Source of the DNA: Aphrophora alni
Taxonomy: Eukaryota > Arthropoda > Insecta > Hemiptera > Aphrophoridae
NCBI GenBank assembly: GCA_963513935.1
Contig: OY740768.1
Location: 76,484,877-76,548,876 of the forward strand
DNA: 64,000 nt
Direction: 5' to 3'
Shown piece after piece: positions 10,928-23,285 of this stretch (position 1 is the first letter of the stretch; each line of letters begins with the position of its first letter). The notes below the pieces were generated by a model. The model searched no databases and was not told where the DNA came from. It was given only the letters and a program-made list of their open reading frames with translations. A program made the translations under genes and the position numbers.

Positions 10928-11368
10928 CAGGCAAAACTCGGTACTCCGAACGCCGCGCTACTCCGAACGGCCTTCAGTTGCCATTTCTTAGAATTCCCAT
11001 GTCACAACAACGGAAACGTAAACAAAGTAAAGGATGTAGTTGAGATGAGTCACTAGTCAGGTCATTTCACTATTGGTACTATACCAGAATACCAGATCTT
11101 CACCCTTCGTCAACTGTGTGATGACGCGTTTCGTAAGTCGATCAAAAAGCAGGTCAGAAAACGATTAAAGAATTTTTATTGTAAAGTTATTTATTGTATT
11201 GTACAACTTTATTATGTACTGTACTGTAGTTTTTAAATTTATTGTACAGTAATAAAATTTTTTTTAAATTATTTCTGGCATTTTTTTTGCATTTCCTCAG
11301 TAATCCGAACTTTTTGATAGTCCGAACGACTCGAGCAAACAAATATTCGGATTAACGAGTTTCGCCTG
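10928..11368. mobile_element. pogo/Tigger-like MITE, 441 bp
   Basis: The element starts CAGGCAAAACTCGGTACTCC and ends with the reverse complement of CAGGCGAAACTCGTTAATCC. TA dinucleotides flank both ends (10926-10927 and 11369-11370), the target duplication of Tc1/mariner/pogo elements. The terminal CAGGC..CTCG is characteristic of pogo/Tigger elements. Internally TCCGAAC recurs several times. No transposase frame is present, so it is non-autonomous. Confidence 0.8.
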
Positions 11369-11377
11369 TACTCTTAC

Positions 11378-12322
11378 TGTTAAGTGCAGAATTGATAATT
11401 TATTGATTTTCTTCGTGCCCCTTCAATATGATCGCGATACTTCCCGTGTGAAAACCATGCGATGGGAAATTGTTGCAAAGTCAATGACGTAAGCCCACAA
11501 TACATCATTCCTCGAGACCCTCTAAAATATTTCACCATTGGTCAGTCGCTATAAACCGATCTCTTATTGGTTCCCACATCGAGAACGAAGGGGCTAATTA
11601 GTGAGCCAACGCGACGCTTTACAAGCGCTAAGGGTAGTCTGGCTTTTCAACTCAAGAGGAACACATATACTCCGATGTGTGCGTAATTCGACGTGTGTGG
11701 TGACGCCAGTTACGAATCTAGTTCAAAATGTTTTATGAACTATGATCTCCTCTCTCTCTCTCTCGCTCTCTCGTATTTCAACTTTATTTGAAATATGCGC
11801 TAATTAACCTTAATTAGCGTTCGCTCAAAAGACTCTTTAGTTAGTAACTAGTTATGAACTCTACTCTGGACTCTTACGCGTGTGCGAACTCAGTGTACGT
11901 GTTATTTCGCGAAAGTGAACTTATTTTGTGTTTTTCTTTTATTATTAACTACAAGACCAATTAGTAATTAATTGTACTGTATACTCTGTGCTCACTACAC
12001 ACCTAGCTAGGTATCAACGCAGATCTTCTCTTCAGCATCGGACACGTGCAGAGGAAACTCGCCATTTTATTCAAGGTAACTGTGACATCTTTCAGTACAA
12101 ATAACATTATTATTAATTGGTCTAAATCTCATTGTACATTGTGTGTATTACATATTTTATAAACATTAAAGTTCCACAGCTTTTCTGTGGATGGTCCTCC
12201 GAGCTTAAAATTTATCATGAACTAATTTGAATATTTTAAAATTAATCGACTAATTAATTTTAGAGTGAACATTTTTCTAATTAGTTTAAATATATTTTTC
12301 CCACTCTTCTCGACGCCAAACA
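11378..12322 (+). repeat. BEL/Pao 5' LTR
   Basis: 945 bp, from TGTTAAGTGCAG to CGACGCCAAACA. It contains a (CT)n tract at about 11747-11770 and a palindromic AATTAACCTTAATTAG block. As the 5' copy it should carry the promoter of the element. Confidence 0.95.
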
Positions 12323-12324
12323 TT

Positions 12325-12342
12325 TGGTCCTCCGTCGCCGGA
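12325..12342 (+). other. primer-binding site of the BEL element
   Basis: Two bases after the 5' LTR comes TGGTCCTCCGTCGCCGGA. Its TGG start complements a tRNA 3' CCA end, as expected for minus-strand priming. I did not identify the tRNA. Confidence 0.65.
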
Positions 12343-12652
12343 TAAGTTTCTAATTAATTTAGTTGGAAATTTAATGTTTTTGGACCACGCTTGGAAAAGA
12401 CGCCATTGTTATGCGTCAACTTTGCGAATTTCAGTAAAGTCGCGCACATACGTCACTCTAGGCAGTTTTCTCCCCTCAGCATACGTCACATTCACCGCAC
12501 ACGTATTACGTCACTCGCCACGATACGAAACACATCTCTCCGACGCCATCTTGTCTCAACTGTCAAAATAATAAACAATAACATACCCTCAAAATTGTAA
12601 CTTCAAGTGTAAACAATTGTTACATCATTGTGTTTGAACATTTGTGTGTTGA

Positions 12653-12992
12653 TTCAATAACTATTAATCAACCATTAATAGATATTTTTAATATTATTAA
12701 ATCATTTTCGAATATTAAACTACTGTTTGGGTGTTTAATATTTTTCGTCTCTTCCGACTTTGAAGTTTTTTCTTTTTTTGCACAAAATATTTTTGTTGTT
12801 GTTTTCTCATCTCAATCTCTAAATTCAATAACTAGACTATTAATCAACCATTAATAGATATTTTAAATATTATCAAATTATTTTGAATATTAAACTACGG
12901 TTTGGGTGTTTAATATTTTTGTCTCTTCCGACTTTGAAATTTTTTGCGCAAAATATTTTCTGTTGTTGTTTTTCTCATCTCAATTTCTAAAA
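12653..12992 (+). repeat. tandem duplication in the BEL leader
   Basis: Two head-to-tail copies of about 171 bp (starting near 12653 and 12824) share TTAATCAACCATTAATAGAT, GTTTGGGTGTTTAATATTTT and TCTTCCGACTTTGAA blocks, with roughly 90% similarity. They lie in the untranslated leader between primer site and gag. Confidence 0.85.
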
Positions 12993-13021
12993 CAAATACT
13001 CTTGTTTTTTGAAATTTCACA

Positions 13022-16000
13022 ATGAAGTTCACCACCTTTATTACAAAATCGTCAGTAATCGCCGGAAGGGTTAAAAATATTCACGGGCATGTTAAACAGC
13101 TGGCGACTCTTCATGCTGCAGAAACCTTACCGGATGCATCAATTACTAAATTACACCTTTACTAAGCGTCGGTACAAACAAATGCTAACGATTTTGACGG
13201 ATTGGTGGACAAGATATCGCAGACCACCGCGGTAGATTTTGACTTACAGAAAGTGTTAGAAATTCAAGATGAATTTTTGGAAGCGGTGTTGGATGTCAAG
13301 ACAGACATTAAAGCCATTCTACCTAATATCGACGCTATTGACATGGAGCTTAATGCTTCCAATGAATCTCACGAAACTCCTATCACCATGCCACGACAAT
13401 CTGTCAAGTTACCAAAAATAAATTTACCTCATTTCTCGGGTAATTTAACAGAGTGGACGTCCTTTTATCATCTTTTTGAAACCACGATACATCTCAACAA
13501 TTCTCTCTCACCAGTAGAGAAATTCTCTTATCTACTGTCGTGTTTACACGGTGAAGCGTTCAACCTGCTCAAAGGGTTACCTCTCTCATCAATTAATTAC
13601 AATATCGCGTGGCAAAACTTGCAACAACGTTATCAGAATCCTCGTAGATTAATCAATTTACATATCTCAAAATTGATTGACCTCCCGGCGGTATCTATTA
13701 GTTCCGTCAAAGGGTTAAGGCAATTCATTGACACGTTCAACGAAAACTCACAGGCCCTACGTGCTCTAAATTACGATGTGTCACAAGAATTAACCCTTTT
13801 CACCATTCTCTTTCGCAAATTGGATAACGAATTATCAAAGAGATTCGAAGATAAACGTGACATCAAAGAGTTAATGCCAACGGTTACCTCGCTCATTACC
13901 TTTCTCATGGATGAATGCATGAAGTTCGAGAATGCAGCTCAGAACGCGACAAGCAAGCCGCTACCCGCTAAACCTCATCTTGTGTCGAAATCAAACACTT
14001 CTCCAAAGCCTGACTATAAACATAAACATACTTTTCATGCTAATACTATGTTATCAAGTTCGTGTGCTTATTGTAAAACTCAATCTCACTCTATCTATCA
14101 GTGTAAAGATTTTCAAGGCCTCAGTGTAAACGAACGTTTTAAATTTGTTAAGTCAAAGGGTTATTGTGTCAATTGTTTAGGGACAGGTCATACGTTAAAC
14201 AATTGTAACTCGCAAAGGAAGTGTCAAACGTGTGGTTTAGAACACCATACGCTTCTACATTTTTCACAAAATTCTCGCTCTCCACAGGTCAAGCCTACAT
14301 GACAACGACCAACCTCAACTCGGAAACAGGAAATCCCGTCTGCCCAGCCAGACAATAACAATAAACAGTCTCTTGTCTCACCTAGATGTTCCATCTCCAC
14401 TCACAATGCAACTAATAAGGGGTTTGACAACACTTCCGTCCTATTAGGCACTTTAAAAGTTAGAATCGTGTCTAAACAATATAAATGCAAAACTTACACC
14501 GCTCTATTGGACCCCGGAAGTCAGTCGACCATTATTACATCCAAGTGTGCAAAAGAATTGTCTGTTAAATTAAACCCGGTGGATATCTTGGTTGGGGGAA
14601 TCTCGAACATTTCAACCCCAATAAAAGGGTTAACCACTATTAGTTTGTCAACATTAAACGAGGAACTGGTCTCTTCCAATCACTCAGTGTTGGTAATGGA
14701 TACCATCACTTCTAACTTACCCAGGTTACCATATTCTGCGCAATTGGACCGGCAAACCAAGTTTTTAAAATTGGCGGATCCGGACTTTACAAATCCTCAT
14801 AAAATCGATGCGTTGATAGGCGCTGATTTGTACGGAAAAATAATCACTGGCCGCAAATTAGATCTAGCAGACAACTTACCTACGGCGATTGAAACCGTCT
14901 TTGGTTATGTTATCATCGGGCCAATTAACGTAAGCAAATCCGCTAAACCTCCAGTTACGCTCCTTACTACTCAAGACGTCGATCTAACTCAGATCTTACA
15001 ACAGTTTTGGACCGTGGAAGAACCGCCGCTCGTTTCTAAATTAACCTCATCAGATATGGAATGCGAATCTCACTTCAAAAACACATTTTTACGTCAGTCC
15101 GACGGACGGTAGGTCACGCGACTACCGTTTCAACTGGAAAGTTTCAAACTTGGAAAATCTCTCGAGATGGCTCAAACTCGCTTTAAACATTTAGAAAACA
15201 AGTTAACCGCTAACCAAGAACTAAAAACCGCTTACTCTCAGTTCATGGACGATTATATTTCCTCAGGTCACATGACATTAACGGACTCTACAGTACTAAA
15301 TAAACCTCATTATTTTCTACCGCATCACGCAGTTTTTAAAGAAAGCGGTGCTGCTTCCAAAATTCGTGTAGTTTTCGACGCGAGTGCTAAAACTTCTTCA
15401 ACCCTTTCGTTCAATGATGTCCTACACTGCGGGCCTAAATTACAGAACAACATTTGTGATGTACTCTTTCATTTTCGTAAACCCAATATTGTTTTCTCAT
15501 GTGACATCAGGCAAATGTATCGACAGATCAAGGTTTCGGAAGAAGATCAACCCTTTCAACTAATCCTTTGGCGCTCAAACCCGTCTCAACCTCTCGCAAT
15601 GTATAAGCTGACGACCGTCACTTATGGTCTAAAACCCTCTCCGTTTATGGCTATCCGCACGCTCCAACAACTAGCTACGGATGAAGGACACGCGTATCCT
15701 AACGCCGCCCAGGTGATTACCAACAATATCTACGTGGACGATATTGTGACCGGCTCCAGTGATGTACGCTCTGCACTCTCGTTGCAACAAGAACTTATAA
15801 AGTTGTTAAACAAAGGCCAATTCGAACTCCGGAAATGGTCCTCTAACGCACCGGAATTATTAAAAAATATTCCGGAAGAATTTCAGGAAAATCCAATATT
15901 CTTTCAACCACTTGACCAACCTTTGTTAAGCATCTTAGGCATTAAATGGTTGCCTGTCACGGATGTATTTTCTTACCAGATTGAAGTACCAGATCATTCT

Positions 16001-18301
16001 TATAATAAACGCTCATTGCTCTCAATAATCGCTCGCATTTATGACCCGTGTGGCTGGCTAACTCCGGTCATATTCTTCGCTAAATGCCTACTCCAAATTC
16101 TTTGGACTTTAGGTGTCTCTTGGGACGAATCGCTCCCGCCAAAAATAACTCAAGAATGGCAAACATTCATTGAAGATTTGCCAAACTTAAAAAACTTAAC
16201 GATTCCCCGCTGCCTCAACATAGACAACGCAACCGACGTTCAGATCCACGGCTTCTGCGACGCCAGTGAACAAGGTTACTCGGCTGTTGTTTACCTTCGT
16301 CTCGTCGACCCAGACAACAAAGTTAAGGTCCACTTACTAACCGCAAAATCGAAGGTAGCTCCTCTCAAACGCATATCACTACCGCGACTTGAATTATGCG
16401 GTGCTCATTTACTTGCAAAACTAACCACTCATGTTTTAAGCTTAGTTAAGCCTGTCGTCGACATCAGTATGGTGCGGTGCTGGTCGGACTCCACCGTTAC
16501 TCTAGCGTGGATAAGAACGCCTCCCTACAAACTGAAAGTTTATGTCTCGAATCGTGTGAGCCAGATCCAAGAATGGATATCTCCAGAACTATGGCATCAT
16601 GTCGCCACGAAGTACAACCCTGCCGACTGCGCCACCAGGAACACTACTCCCACCGCGCTTCTAGATCACCCTTTGTGGTGGTCCGGTCCGCCCTGGTTAC
16701 AACTTCCGGTTTCCCAATGGCCAGTTACCTTTACTCCGGTGCTGGACATTTTGCCAGAAACCCGTGCTCAACCATTCCTGGTGGGGCTTTCTACTGTCGT
16801 GGCTTGGGATCTTCTCACCATGTTCTCCACATGGAACAGGTTGCATCGCACTCTGGCTCACGTGCTGCGATTCATCAACAACTGTAAAGGCTCTATTAAA
16901 GTAGTTGGCCCTCTCACTAGTTTTGAGCTGCAACGTTCTGAATTAAAAATCGTGGAACTCGTGCAACGAGAACAATTCGCGGAAGAAATTGCAAAACTAA
17001 AATCCAAGCAACCATGTTCGACGAAATTCGCAAGACTTCAACCCTTTCTCGACGAAACTTCAATTCTACGAGTAGGTGGACGACTTAAACACGCTCCTAT
17101 AAAATTTAACTCAAGACACCCCGTGCTGATGCCGAAAAACCATCACGTAACAAACCTTCTGATTACTCATTATCACGTGATCTATTTACATGCCGGACCG
17201 CAACTTCTACACGCCCTGCTGTCCCGGAAATTCTGGATCTTCGCGGCAAGAAGTACCATTCGCTCAAGTGTCTACAGATGTATCACCTGCTTCAGAGCTC
17301 GACCACGCAACAGCTCGCCTTTGATGGGAGACCTTCCAGCATCAAGGTTAACTCCTGCCAAGCCGTTCCTTCACACCGGAACCGACTTCGCTGGACCTTT
17401 TTTGGTTAAGATACACACTCTGCGTCACGCCAAGATCGTCAAGGTATATCTTAATATCTTCGTTTGTTTTTCCACCAAAGCAGTTCACTTGGAAGTCGCA
17501 ATGGATTTAACCACCGAAGCTTTCCTGGATGCACTCACTCGCTTCATCAACAGAAGAGGTCTCTGCTCTGATCTCTACTGCGATTGCGGTACGAACTTCA
17601 TGGGCGCCGCAGCCAAGCTCGATAAACTGTCTCTTGCCTACCAGAAACTGCCGGATTTTCAGGAGAATGTTACTAATTTCACCGCCACGCGGAATATTAA
17701 ATTTCATTTTTTGCCTCCCGCCGCACCTCATCAAGGAGGCCTTTGGGAAAGCGCGGTCAAGAGCGCGAAACACCATCTCACCCGCGTTATCGGGAAACAA
17801 ACATTGCATCTCATGGACTTTGTAACTCTCACCACCAATGTAGAAGCTATTCTCAATTCTCGACCTCTCACTCCGCTCTCTAGTGATCCGTCAGACCTCC
17901 AAGTTCTGACCCCAGGTCACTTCCTTACTGGTAAACCTCTTGTTGCCCTTCCGGAACAAGAGTCCTCTCTGATTCCATCTAACCGACTCAAACACTGGCA
18001 GCTGGTACAATCCTTTACCCAAAGGCTGTGGAAACGCTGGAATATCGAATACCTTCACACGCTTCAGCAGCGCCTCAAGTGGACTTCACCTTTAGCAGAC
18101 CTGCAGGTGGGAGACTTCGTCTTAATCCACGACCACAACACTCGCCCTCTCTCTTGGCCGATGGGAAGGATCGTCGAAGTTCACCCCGGAAAGGATGGCA
18201 TCACCAGAGTGGTTTCGGTACGCACCTCATCAGGGATTCTACGTCGACCAGCAGTGAAACTTTTCAAGCTGCCGACGGAGGACTCTTCACAACAACACTA
18301 A
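13022..18301 (+). pseudogene. BEL/Pao gag-pol, one frame with three internal stops
   Basis: From ATG 13022 to the stop at 18299-18301 the frame is continuous for 1760 codons, interrupted only by TAA 13163-13165 (codon 48), TGA 14300-14302 (codon 427) and TAG 15110-15112 (codon 697). Gag: a DUF1759-like capsid region with FSGNLTEWTSFYHLFE, then zinc knuckles CAYCKTQSHSIYQC and CVNCLGTGHTLNNC and a third, imperfect one. Pol: aspartic protease LLDPGSQSTI (about 14510); reverse transcriptase with YVDD at 15731-15742; RNase H GFCDASEQGY (about 16250); integrase with a His/Cys zinc region, then D in GTDFAGPF (17.38 kb), D in CDCGTNF (17.58 kb) and E in GGLWESAV (17.74 kb); C-terminal DUF5641-like tail. 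The stops would block full Gag-Pol unless read through; all domains appear otherwise intact. Confidence 0.93.
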
Positions 18302-18392
18302 TTTCTCGATTCGGTTGACATTTTCCCAATAGATTCTCCTTGCTCTCTGGAGACCTCACATTTTTGTAATAGAAGTGGTAACAAGATGACAA

Positions 18393-18430
<38 letters not shown>

Positions 18431-18846
18431 TCTCTGCTATGGTACGCTGACTAGTCATACTCTCTTGCTACGTCAGCAGACTTCGGTAGATATAAAATCT
18501 TCGCTCGCTCTCATGCGCCTCGTCTCTCATGTCATCTCTCTCTTTCGCTCTCGTTGGTTCACTCACCATTACCACTTCTACGCTCTCGCTCTTTCTCTCC
18601 TTCGCTATGGAAAATGTCAGACCGACCTCTCAAGGACTGGAACTTACAACTCCAGTTCCTCTCATCTTAACTCTTCGCAACTCTTCTCAACCCATCTCGC
18701 AACTCTCTACATCGCATCACACCTCAACGTTTCTCTTCGCATCAACGTATCTTCGGATGCCATTCTCCTCGCTTCCCTGGGAACTTCTCAAGGAAGGAAA
18801 AATCAATGTTAATTTTGTTGAACACACCGGTTCAAGGGCGCCGCTA
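18302..18846 (+). other. BEL 3' untranslated region
   Basis: Between pol and the 3' LTR. It contains a (CT)n tract at 18395-18426 and a purine block (AAGGAAGGAAAAATCAA) near 18790. The CAAGGGCGCCGCTA just before the LTR is the likely plus-strand primer region. The open frames here (18465-18852) follow the CT-rich composition and are not credible genes. Confidence 0.6.
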
Positions 18847-19789
18847 TGTTAAGTGCAGAATTGATAATTTATTGATTTTCTTCGTGCCCCTTCAATATGA
18901 TCGCGATACTTCCCGTGTGAAAACCATGCGATGGGAAATTGTTGCAAAGTCAATGACGTAAGCCCACAATACATCATTCCTCGAGACCCTCTAAAATATT
19001 TCACCATTGGTCAGTCGCTATAAACCGATCTCTTATTGGTTCCCACATCGAGAACGAAGGGGCTAATTAGTGAGCCAACGCGACGCTTTACAAGCGCTAA
19101 GGGTAGTCTGGCTTTTCAACTCAAGAGGAACACATATACTCCGATGTGTGCGTAATTCGACGTGTGTGGTGACGCCAGTTACGAATCTAGTTCAAAATGT
19201 TTTATGAACTATGATCTCCTCTCTCTCTCTCGCTCTCTCGTATTTCAACTTTATTTGAAATATGCGCTAATTAACCTTAATTAGCGTTCGCTCAAAAGAC
19301 TCTTTAGTTAGTAACTAGTTATGAACTCTACTCTGGACTCTTACGCGTGTGCGAACTCAGTGTACGTGTTATTTCGCGAAAGTGAACTTATTTTGTGTTT
19401 TTCTTTTATTATTAACTACAAGACCAATTAGTAATTAATTGTACTGTATACTCTGTGCTCACTACACACCTAGCTAGGTATCAACGCAGATCTTCTCTTC
19501 AGCATCGGACACGTGCAGAGGAAACTCGCCATTTTATTCAAGGTAACTGTGACATCTTTCAGTACAAATAACATTATTATTAATTGGTCTAAATCTCATT
19601 GTACATTGTGTGTATTACATATTTTATAAACATTAAAGTTCCACAGCTTTTCTGTGGATGGTCCTCCGAGCTTAAAATTTATCATGAACTAATTTGAATA
19701 TTTTATAATTAATCGACTAATTAATTTTAGAGTGAACATTTTTCTAATTAGTTTAAATATATTTTTCCCACTCTTCTCGACGCCAAACA
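18847..19789 (+). repeat. BEL/Pao 3' LTR
   Basis: 943 bp, essentially identical to the 5' LTR: one substitution (TTTTATAATT versus TTTTAAAATT) and two bases fewer in the CT tract. It is followed directly by the CTTAC target duplication. Confidence 0.95.
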
Positions 19790-19794
19790 CTTAC

Positions 19795-21073
19795 TATGTT
19801 TGTTTTTTATAAATAAATAACATGATCATTTCAGCATAATAAGAACTTTTATTCTTTCTATCCAGTATTCCATTAAATACACTGTTTCAAAAGAACTAAT
19901 GACCCTAGAGATTTCAGTATTCATTTTTTAAATTTCAAATTTTTATTTTCATTTATTTTTGGAATTACTAAATTATATATGGCGTTCAACTAGATAAGAA
20001 CATAGCATTTTTTATAAAATCAAAACCCTCGTATTTCATAAATTTACAACATGCAAGTCAAGGAGCACAGTCTTGTCTAATGCAAGACTTACGACTGCAA
20101 AATGACAACAAAAAATTTGTCAGGATGACATTACAGACTTTGAAAACCTACTTCATTTAGCTGCTTCAAAATATCTAAAAAGATTTGTTGTAGAATATCT
20201 CTCAGTGAACAATTGGCTACAACATTAAGGTTTTTGTCAACTGGTAATAGTTTAATGGATCTACACAGAATAACTGTCATATGACATATTACTAATGTTA
20301 GATGAAAGTCCATAATAGCTTTCAGATGAAAGTACATTTAGAGATGCGTGTTTACAAAGCTAAAAAATGCTGGGCTTAACATATGCATCCAAAATTGTGC
20401 CGCAACACATTCTAGGTGTTTCCAAACTAATATTGTCCATAACAATGTTGGCTACTTTGAGCTTTGCTCATCAATGTTGAGAATTTGTAGGAATAGAACC
20501 AAGGCTTTAAAAATTTCCATTACTTTGCAGAAAATGTCATCCAACGGATAATGAGTCACTCATGGCTGACTGGTAGCCAGGACCAACAGCATGAATGGCT
20601 GAATCTGTGAGACCCTGAGCTAACCCAGGTCGCCTGGGAGCCCAGTTAAAAATATAAAACATTAACACATGGGAAATGGATAAAACATCAAAATAGAATA
20701 TTAATTTTTGTAAGAATATTGGTTTTAGTAAAGTATTCCACTTGATGTCATTCTACCTCGGCACTCAACAACCCTGCCAACACCTCCTTCACAGAATTTT
20801 TTTATTGTTTTCAGATATTTGATTTAGCTGATAATTCAATCACTTTAGTGATACAAGTACCTTCATGTTAATGTTAAAATATTTACAAATATTATAGTTG
20901 TTTTAAAGAAAAAATATATAAAGAGATGTAAATCAAAAGATGAAGAATAATTAAAAGAAGATCATTCTTAAAAAATCTTTTTGATATCTCTATCTGTTTA
21001 TGAGAAATATCAATTTAAGCATGGTGAAAACTGTCCGTTTAATATTTTCAGTTTTGACACTTGTAAACCCCTT
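19795..21073. other. intergenic sequence with an unassigned degenerate frame
   Basis: No secure gene. On the minus strand at 20131-20337 a 68-codon frame reads like a transposase core segment (FHLTLVICHMTVILCRSIKLL, then ILQQIFLDILKQLNEVGF). This faintly recalls the P-element/THAP9 RNase H-like region, but no catalytic motif follows and I do not assign it. Confidence 0.35.
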
Positions 21074-21230
21074 TTAACACATTCGCTGCTAAGAGAAATT
21101 AGTCAACCTTAATGAAATGCTGACAATATTTTTTAGAGTAAAGCTTACCTTTATATAATGAAGTGCCATGAATGGATAGCTAAAGTTGTCCAAGGCCGGA
21201 AATGACGTCATACAGGGCGTAAAAATATTG

Positions 21231-23265
21231 GGTCGGGATCCCGACCATGCACACTGCACGAGCACCCGCACAATATGTTTATAGTGTTTGTATTTATATA
21301 AAAAACAGTTTTTTAATTTTATTGTTTAGTTTTGCACACTACTATATACTATTTATACTATTATATACAATATTTACATCCCAACCAACCTGCCTAACTT
21401 AAATTTTTTTTCTCTAAAAGTCACTATGAAACTTGTCAAAGCAAGGCAGTGGGCATAGGCCAAGTTCTCCAGGGCATTGTGCACACATATAAACTGTTCT
21501 TTTTGTTTTTCCCTCTTTGTAACACACTCGGCATCTTTTTTGAGGAGGGTGTTTTGCATTTCCGGCTGGGTTTGGGATTTTAGAAACTACGTGAAGGTCA
21601 TTTTTGGGGCGCTTAGGAAGCGGCGCTGTAGAGGACGGCAACATTTGGTCTGACTGACAAGCGAAAGTCGTAGAGTGACATGGGATGGTCATGATTAGCA
21701 AAATTGTACAGCCTGTGTGCATTTAACATGATCATCTGCATAATATGTACAAAAATTTTTTTGTACCATCTGAGAGACTTATGTTCACTCGGATCATTTG
21801 GTCATTTCTATCGACCCCCTTCATATTAGCATTGTAGTATACAATAGGTAGAGGTTTTTGCCGTGGTTTTCCATGTCGGTTGTATGATGTAACCATACTG
21901 TTCTCAAACTCTGTGGAGATGTATGTTACGACACACTTATCCTTCCACTTTGCTAGCATCACCCCCTCAGCATATTGTTGAACAGTCTCGCCTTTCTTCA
22001 ACTTTGTTGTTTTGATTTCTGGGGGGAAATGCCTCCTACTTTCCTCAGAGTTCCCGTACAATACGTGTCTTTCTTTAGCAGGTAGGTGGCGAGGGGAAAA
22101 CTATTATAGAAGTTATCCATGTAGAGTGAGTGTCCCACATCGAACCTTTCTAGCATGAGGTGCTTGAACACTTTCATAGCATGACCTTTCCCTCCAATCT
22201 CTCCTCCAGCACCTGAATATATGGTAAATTGCATAATTACACCACTCGGATCACTAAGCGAATAAAGTTTCATGCCATACTTATAGCGCTTTCCTGTCAC
22301 ATATTGTCGGAAAAGCAGACGGCCTCTCCACAACACCATTCCTTCATCCAAAGACAGCTCCTTAGGTGGATAGTACACACATCTCATCTTATTATTAAAA
22401 TAATTTATAAGCATCCTAACCTTTTCTAAGCGATCATCTGTTGTTTTGTCATTGCGAGAAAAGTGAAGACATCTCATAATCAACAAAAAACGATCACGAG
22501 CCATTTTGTCCCTTACAAATTTAAAATCAAACATTGGGTTCGTTTTCCAATAGTCTTGGATCCTACTAAGACGAACAGTTCCCATGTGCATTATTAATCC
22601 AATAAATGTTTTCAATTCAGGAACAGTAAAGTCTTTCCAGCGGTTGATACAGGATGCTGGAGTGAGTGAGGGTTTGAAGTACACTTCTATGGCATACCGA
22701 TTAGTTTGTTGTACTATTTCATTGAGAAAAATGTCATCTAATAATAAATTAAACCAATCAATAGGTTTATTGTTACCTGGAATATGTTGTAACAACTCAT
22801 TTACTTTCGTAAACGGGATGTGCCGTAACCCTACAGTGTGGGGTAACCAGGTCGGGTCAAACTCCAAGTCCTCCTCTGAGTCAGTTTACTCCTCCTCTGA
22901 TCCAGTAATTTCTGCATCACTCTGATCTGACACTTCACTTTCACTTTCTGGTTCAAAACTCAATTTCCTGATGGCCCAGCCATCATACGAAACAATAAAA
23001 CACACGAATATACACTCATACAACTCACTCACTAACGCGAAACTAGCATAAGAAGTATACACCGCACAATATAGATGAATACGCCACCACGTGGAAACTA
23101 CAGCAGAGGAAATTAGTTCCTAACCTTTTAACCACACTAGCAACATATGAACGTTCCCGGTGTAATGCTACAGTCATACTGCCATCTGTTTTTAGAGATG
23201 GCACTGTGGTCGGGATCCCGACCATGGGCGTGTAAGTAGATACCGCCATGGTCGGGATCCTGACC
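21231..23265. repeat. piggyBac subterminal 16-bp palindromes
   Basis: GGTCGGGATCCCGACC at 21231-21246 (left) and 23208-23223 (right), plus GGTCGGGATCCTGACC at 23250-23265. They sit about 150 bp, 60 bp and 15 bp from the element ends. Perfect palindromes placed at both ends are candidate transposase binding sites; that role is inference. Confidence 0.85.
21414..22990 (-). pseudogene. piggyBac transposase, broken
   Basis: The main frame (22867-21998) starts in an acidic leader and runs through FDPTWLPHTVGLRHIPF, the core helices and the catalytic Asp regions ELSLDEGMVLWRG and HSLYMDNFYNSFPLA. An in-frame TAA at 22886-22888 lies in the upstream acidic leader (SESEVSDQSDAEITGSEEE). A frameshift near CTGTLRK moves reading to 22050-21732, which has KGETVQQYAEGVMLAKWKDK and YNANMKGVDRNDQMI (third Asp). 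A further shift leads to 21722-21414 with the C-terminal cysteine-rich zinc domain (CRVCYKEG, CAQCPGELGLCPLPCF). Total length of about 560 residues is normal. One stop and at least two shifts make it a pseudogene. Confidence 0.93.
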
Positions 23266-23285
23266 ACCCGCAGCGAATGTGTTAA

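Larger units (their letters stand above)
11378..19789 (+). mobile_element. BEL/Pao LTR retrotransposon, complete and recently inserted
   Basis: An 8.4-kb element with two LTRs (TG...CA), flanked by a perfect 5-bp target duplication CTTAC (11373-11377 and 19790-19794). It has a primer-binding site, a gag-pol region in one frame and the BEL/Pao domain order protease, RT, RNase H, integrase. The LTRs differ by about one substitution and a 2-bp change in a CT repeat, so the insertion is young. The coding frame nevertheless holds three stop codons. There is no env-like gene. Confidence 0.95.
21078..23281 (-). mobile_element. piggyBac transposon, inactive
   Basis: TTAA lies at both ends (21074-21077 and 23282-23285). 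The element has 12-bp inverted ends CACATTCGCTGC / GCAGCGAATGTG and a minus-strand transposase pseudogene inside. Palindromic subterminal repeats GGTCGGGATCCCGACC occur at 21231-21246 and 23208-23223, with a one-base variant at 23250-23265. Precise TTAA flanks and intact ends suggest a fairly recent insertion. Confidence 0.95.

Noticed and set aside
12374..12854. Three short plus-strand frames in the BEL leader
   Set aside because: They lie in the untranslated leader, overlap the tandem duplication and show no domain.
16477..18318. Alternative frames on both strands within BEL pol
   Set aside because: Pol motifs are all in one frame; these are shadows.
18465..18852. Two overlapping plus-strand frames rich in Ser/Leu after BEL pol
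   Set aside because: Driven by CT-rich sequence; BEL elements have no expected gene with this make-up and no env features (signal peptide, TM segment) are seen.
22229..22925. Plus-strand frames over the piggyBac gene
   Set aside because: Antisense shadows of the transposase.
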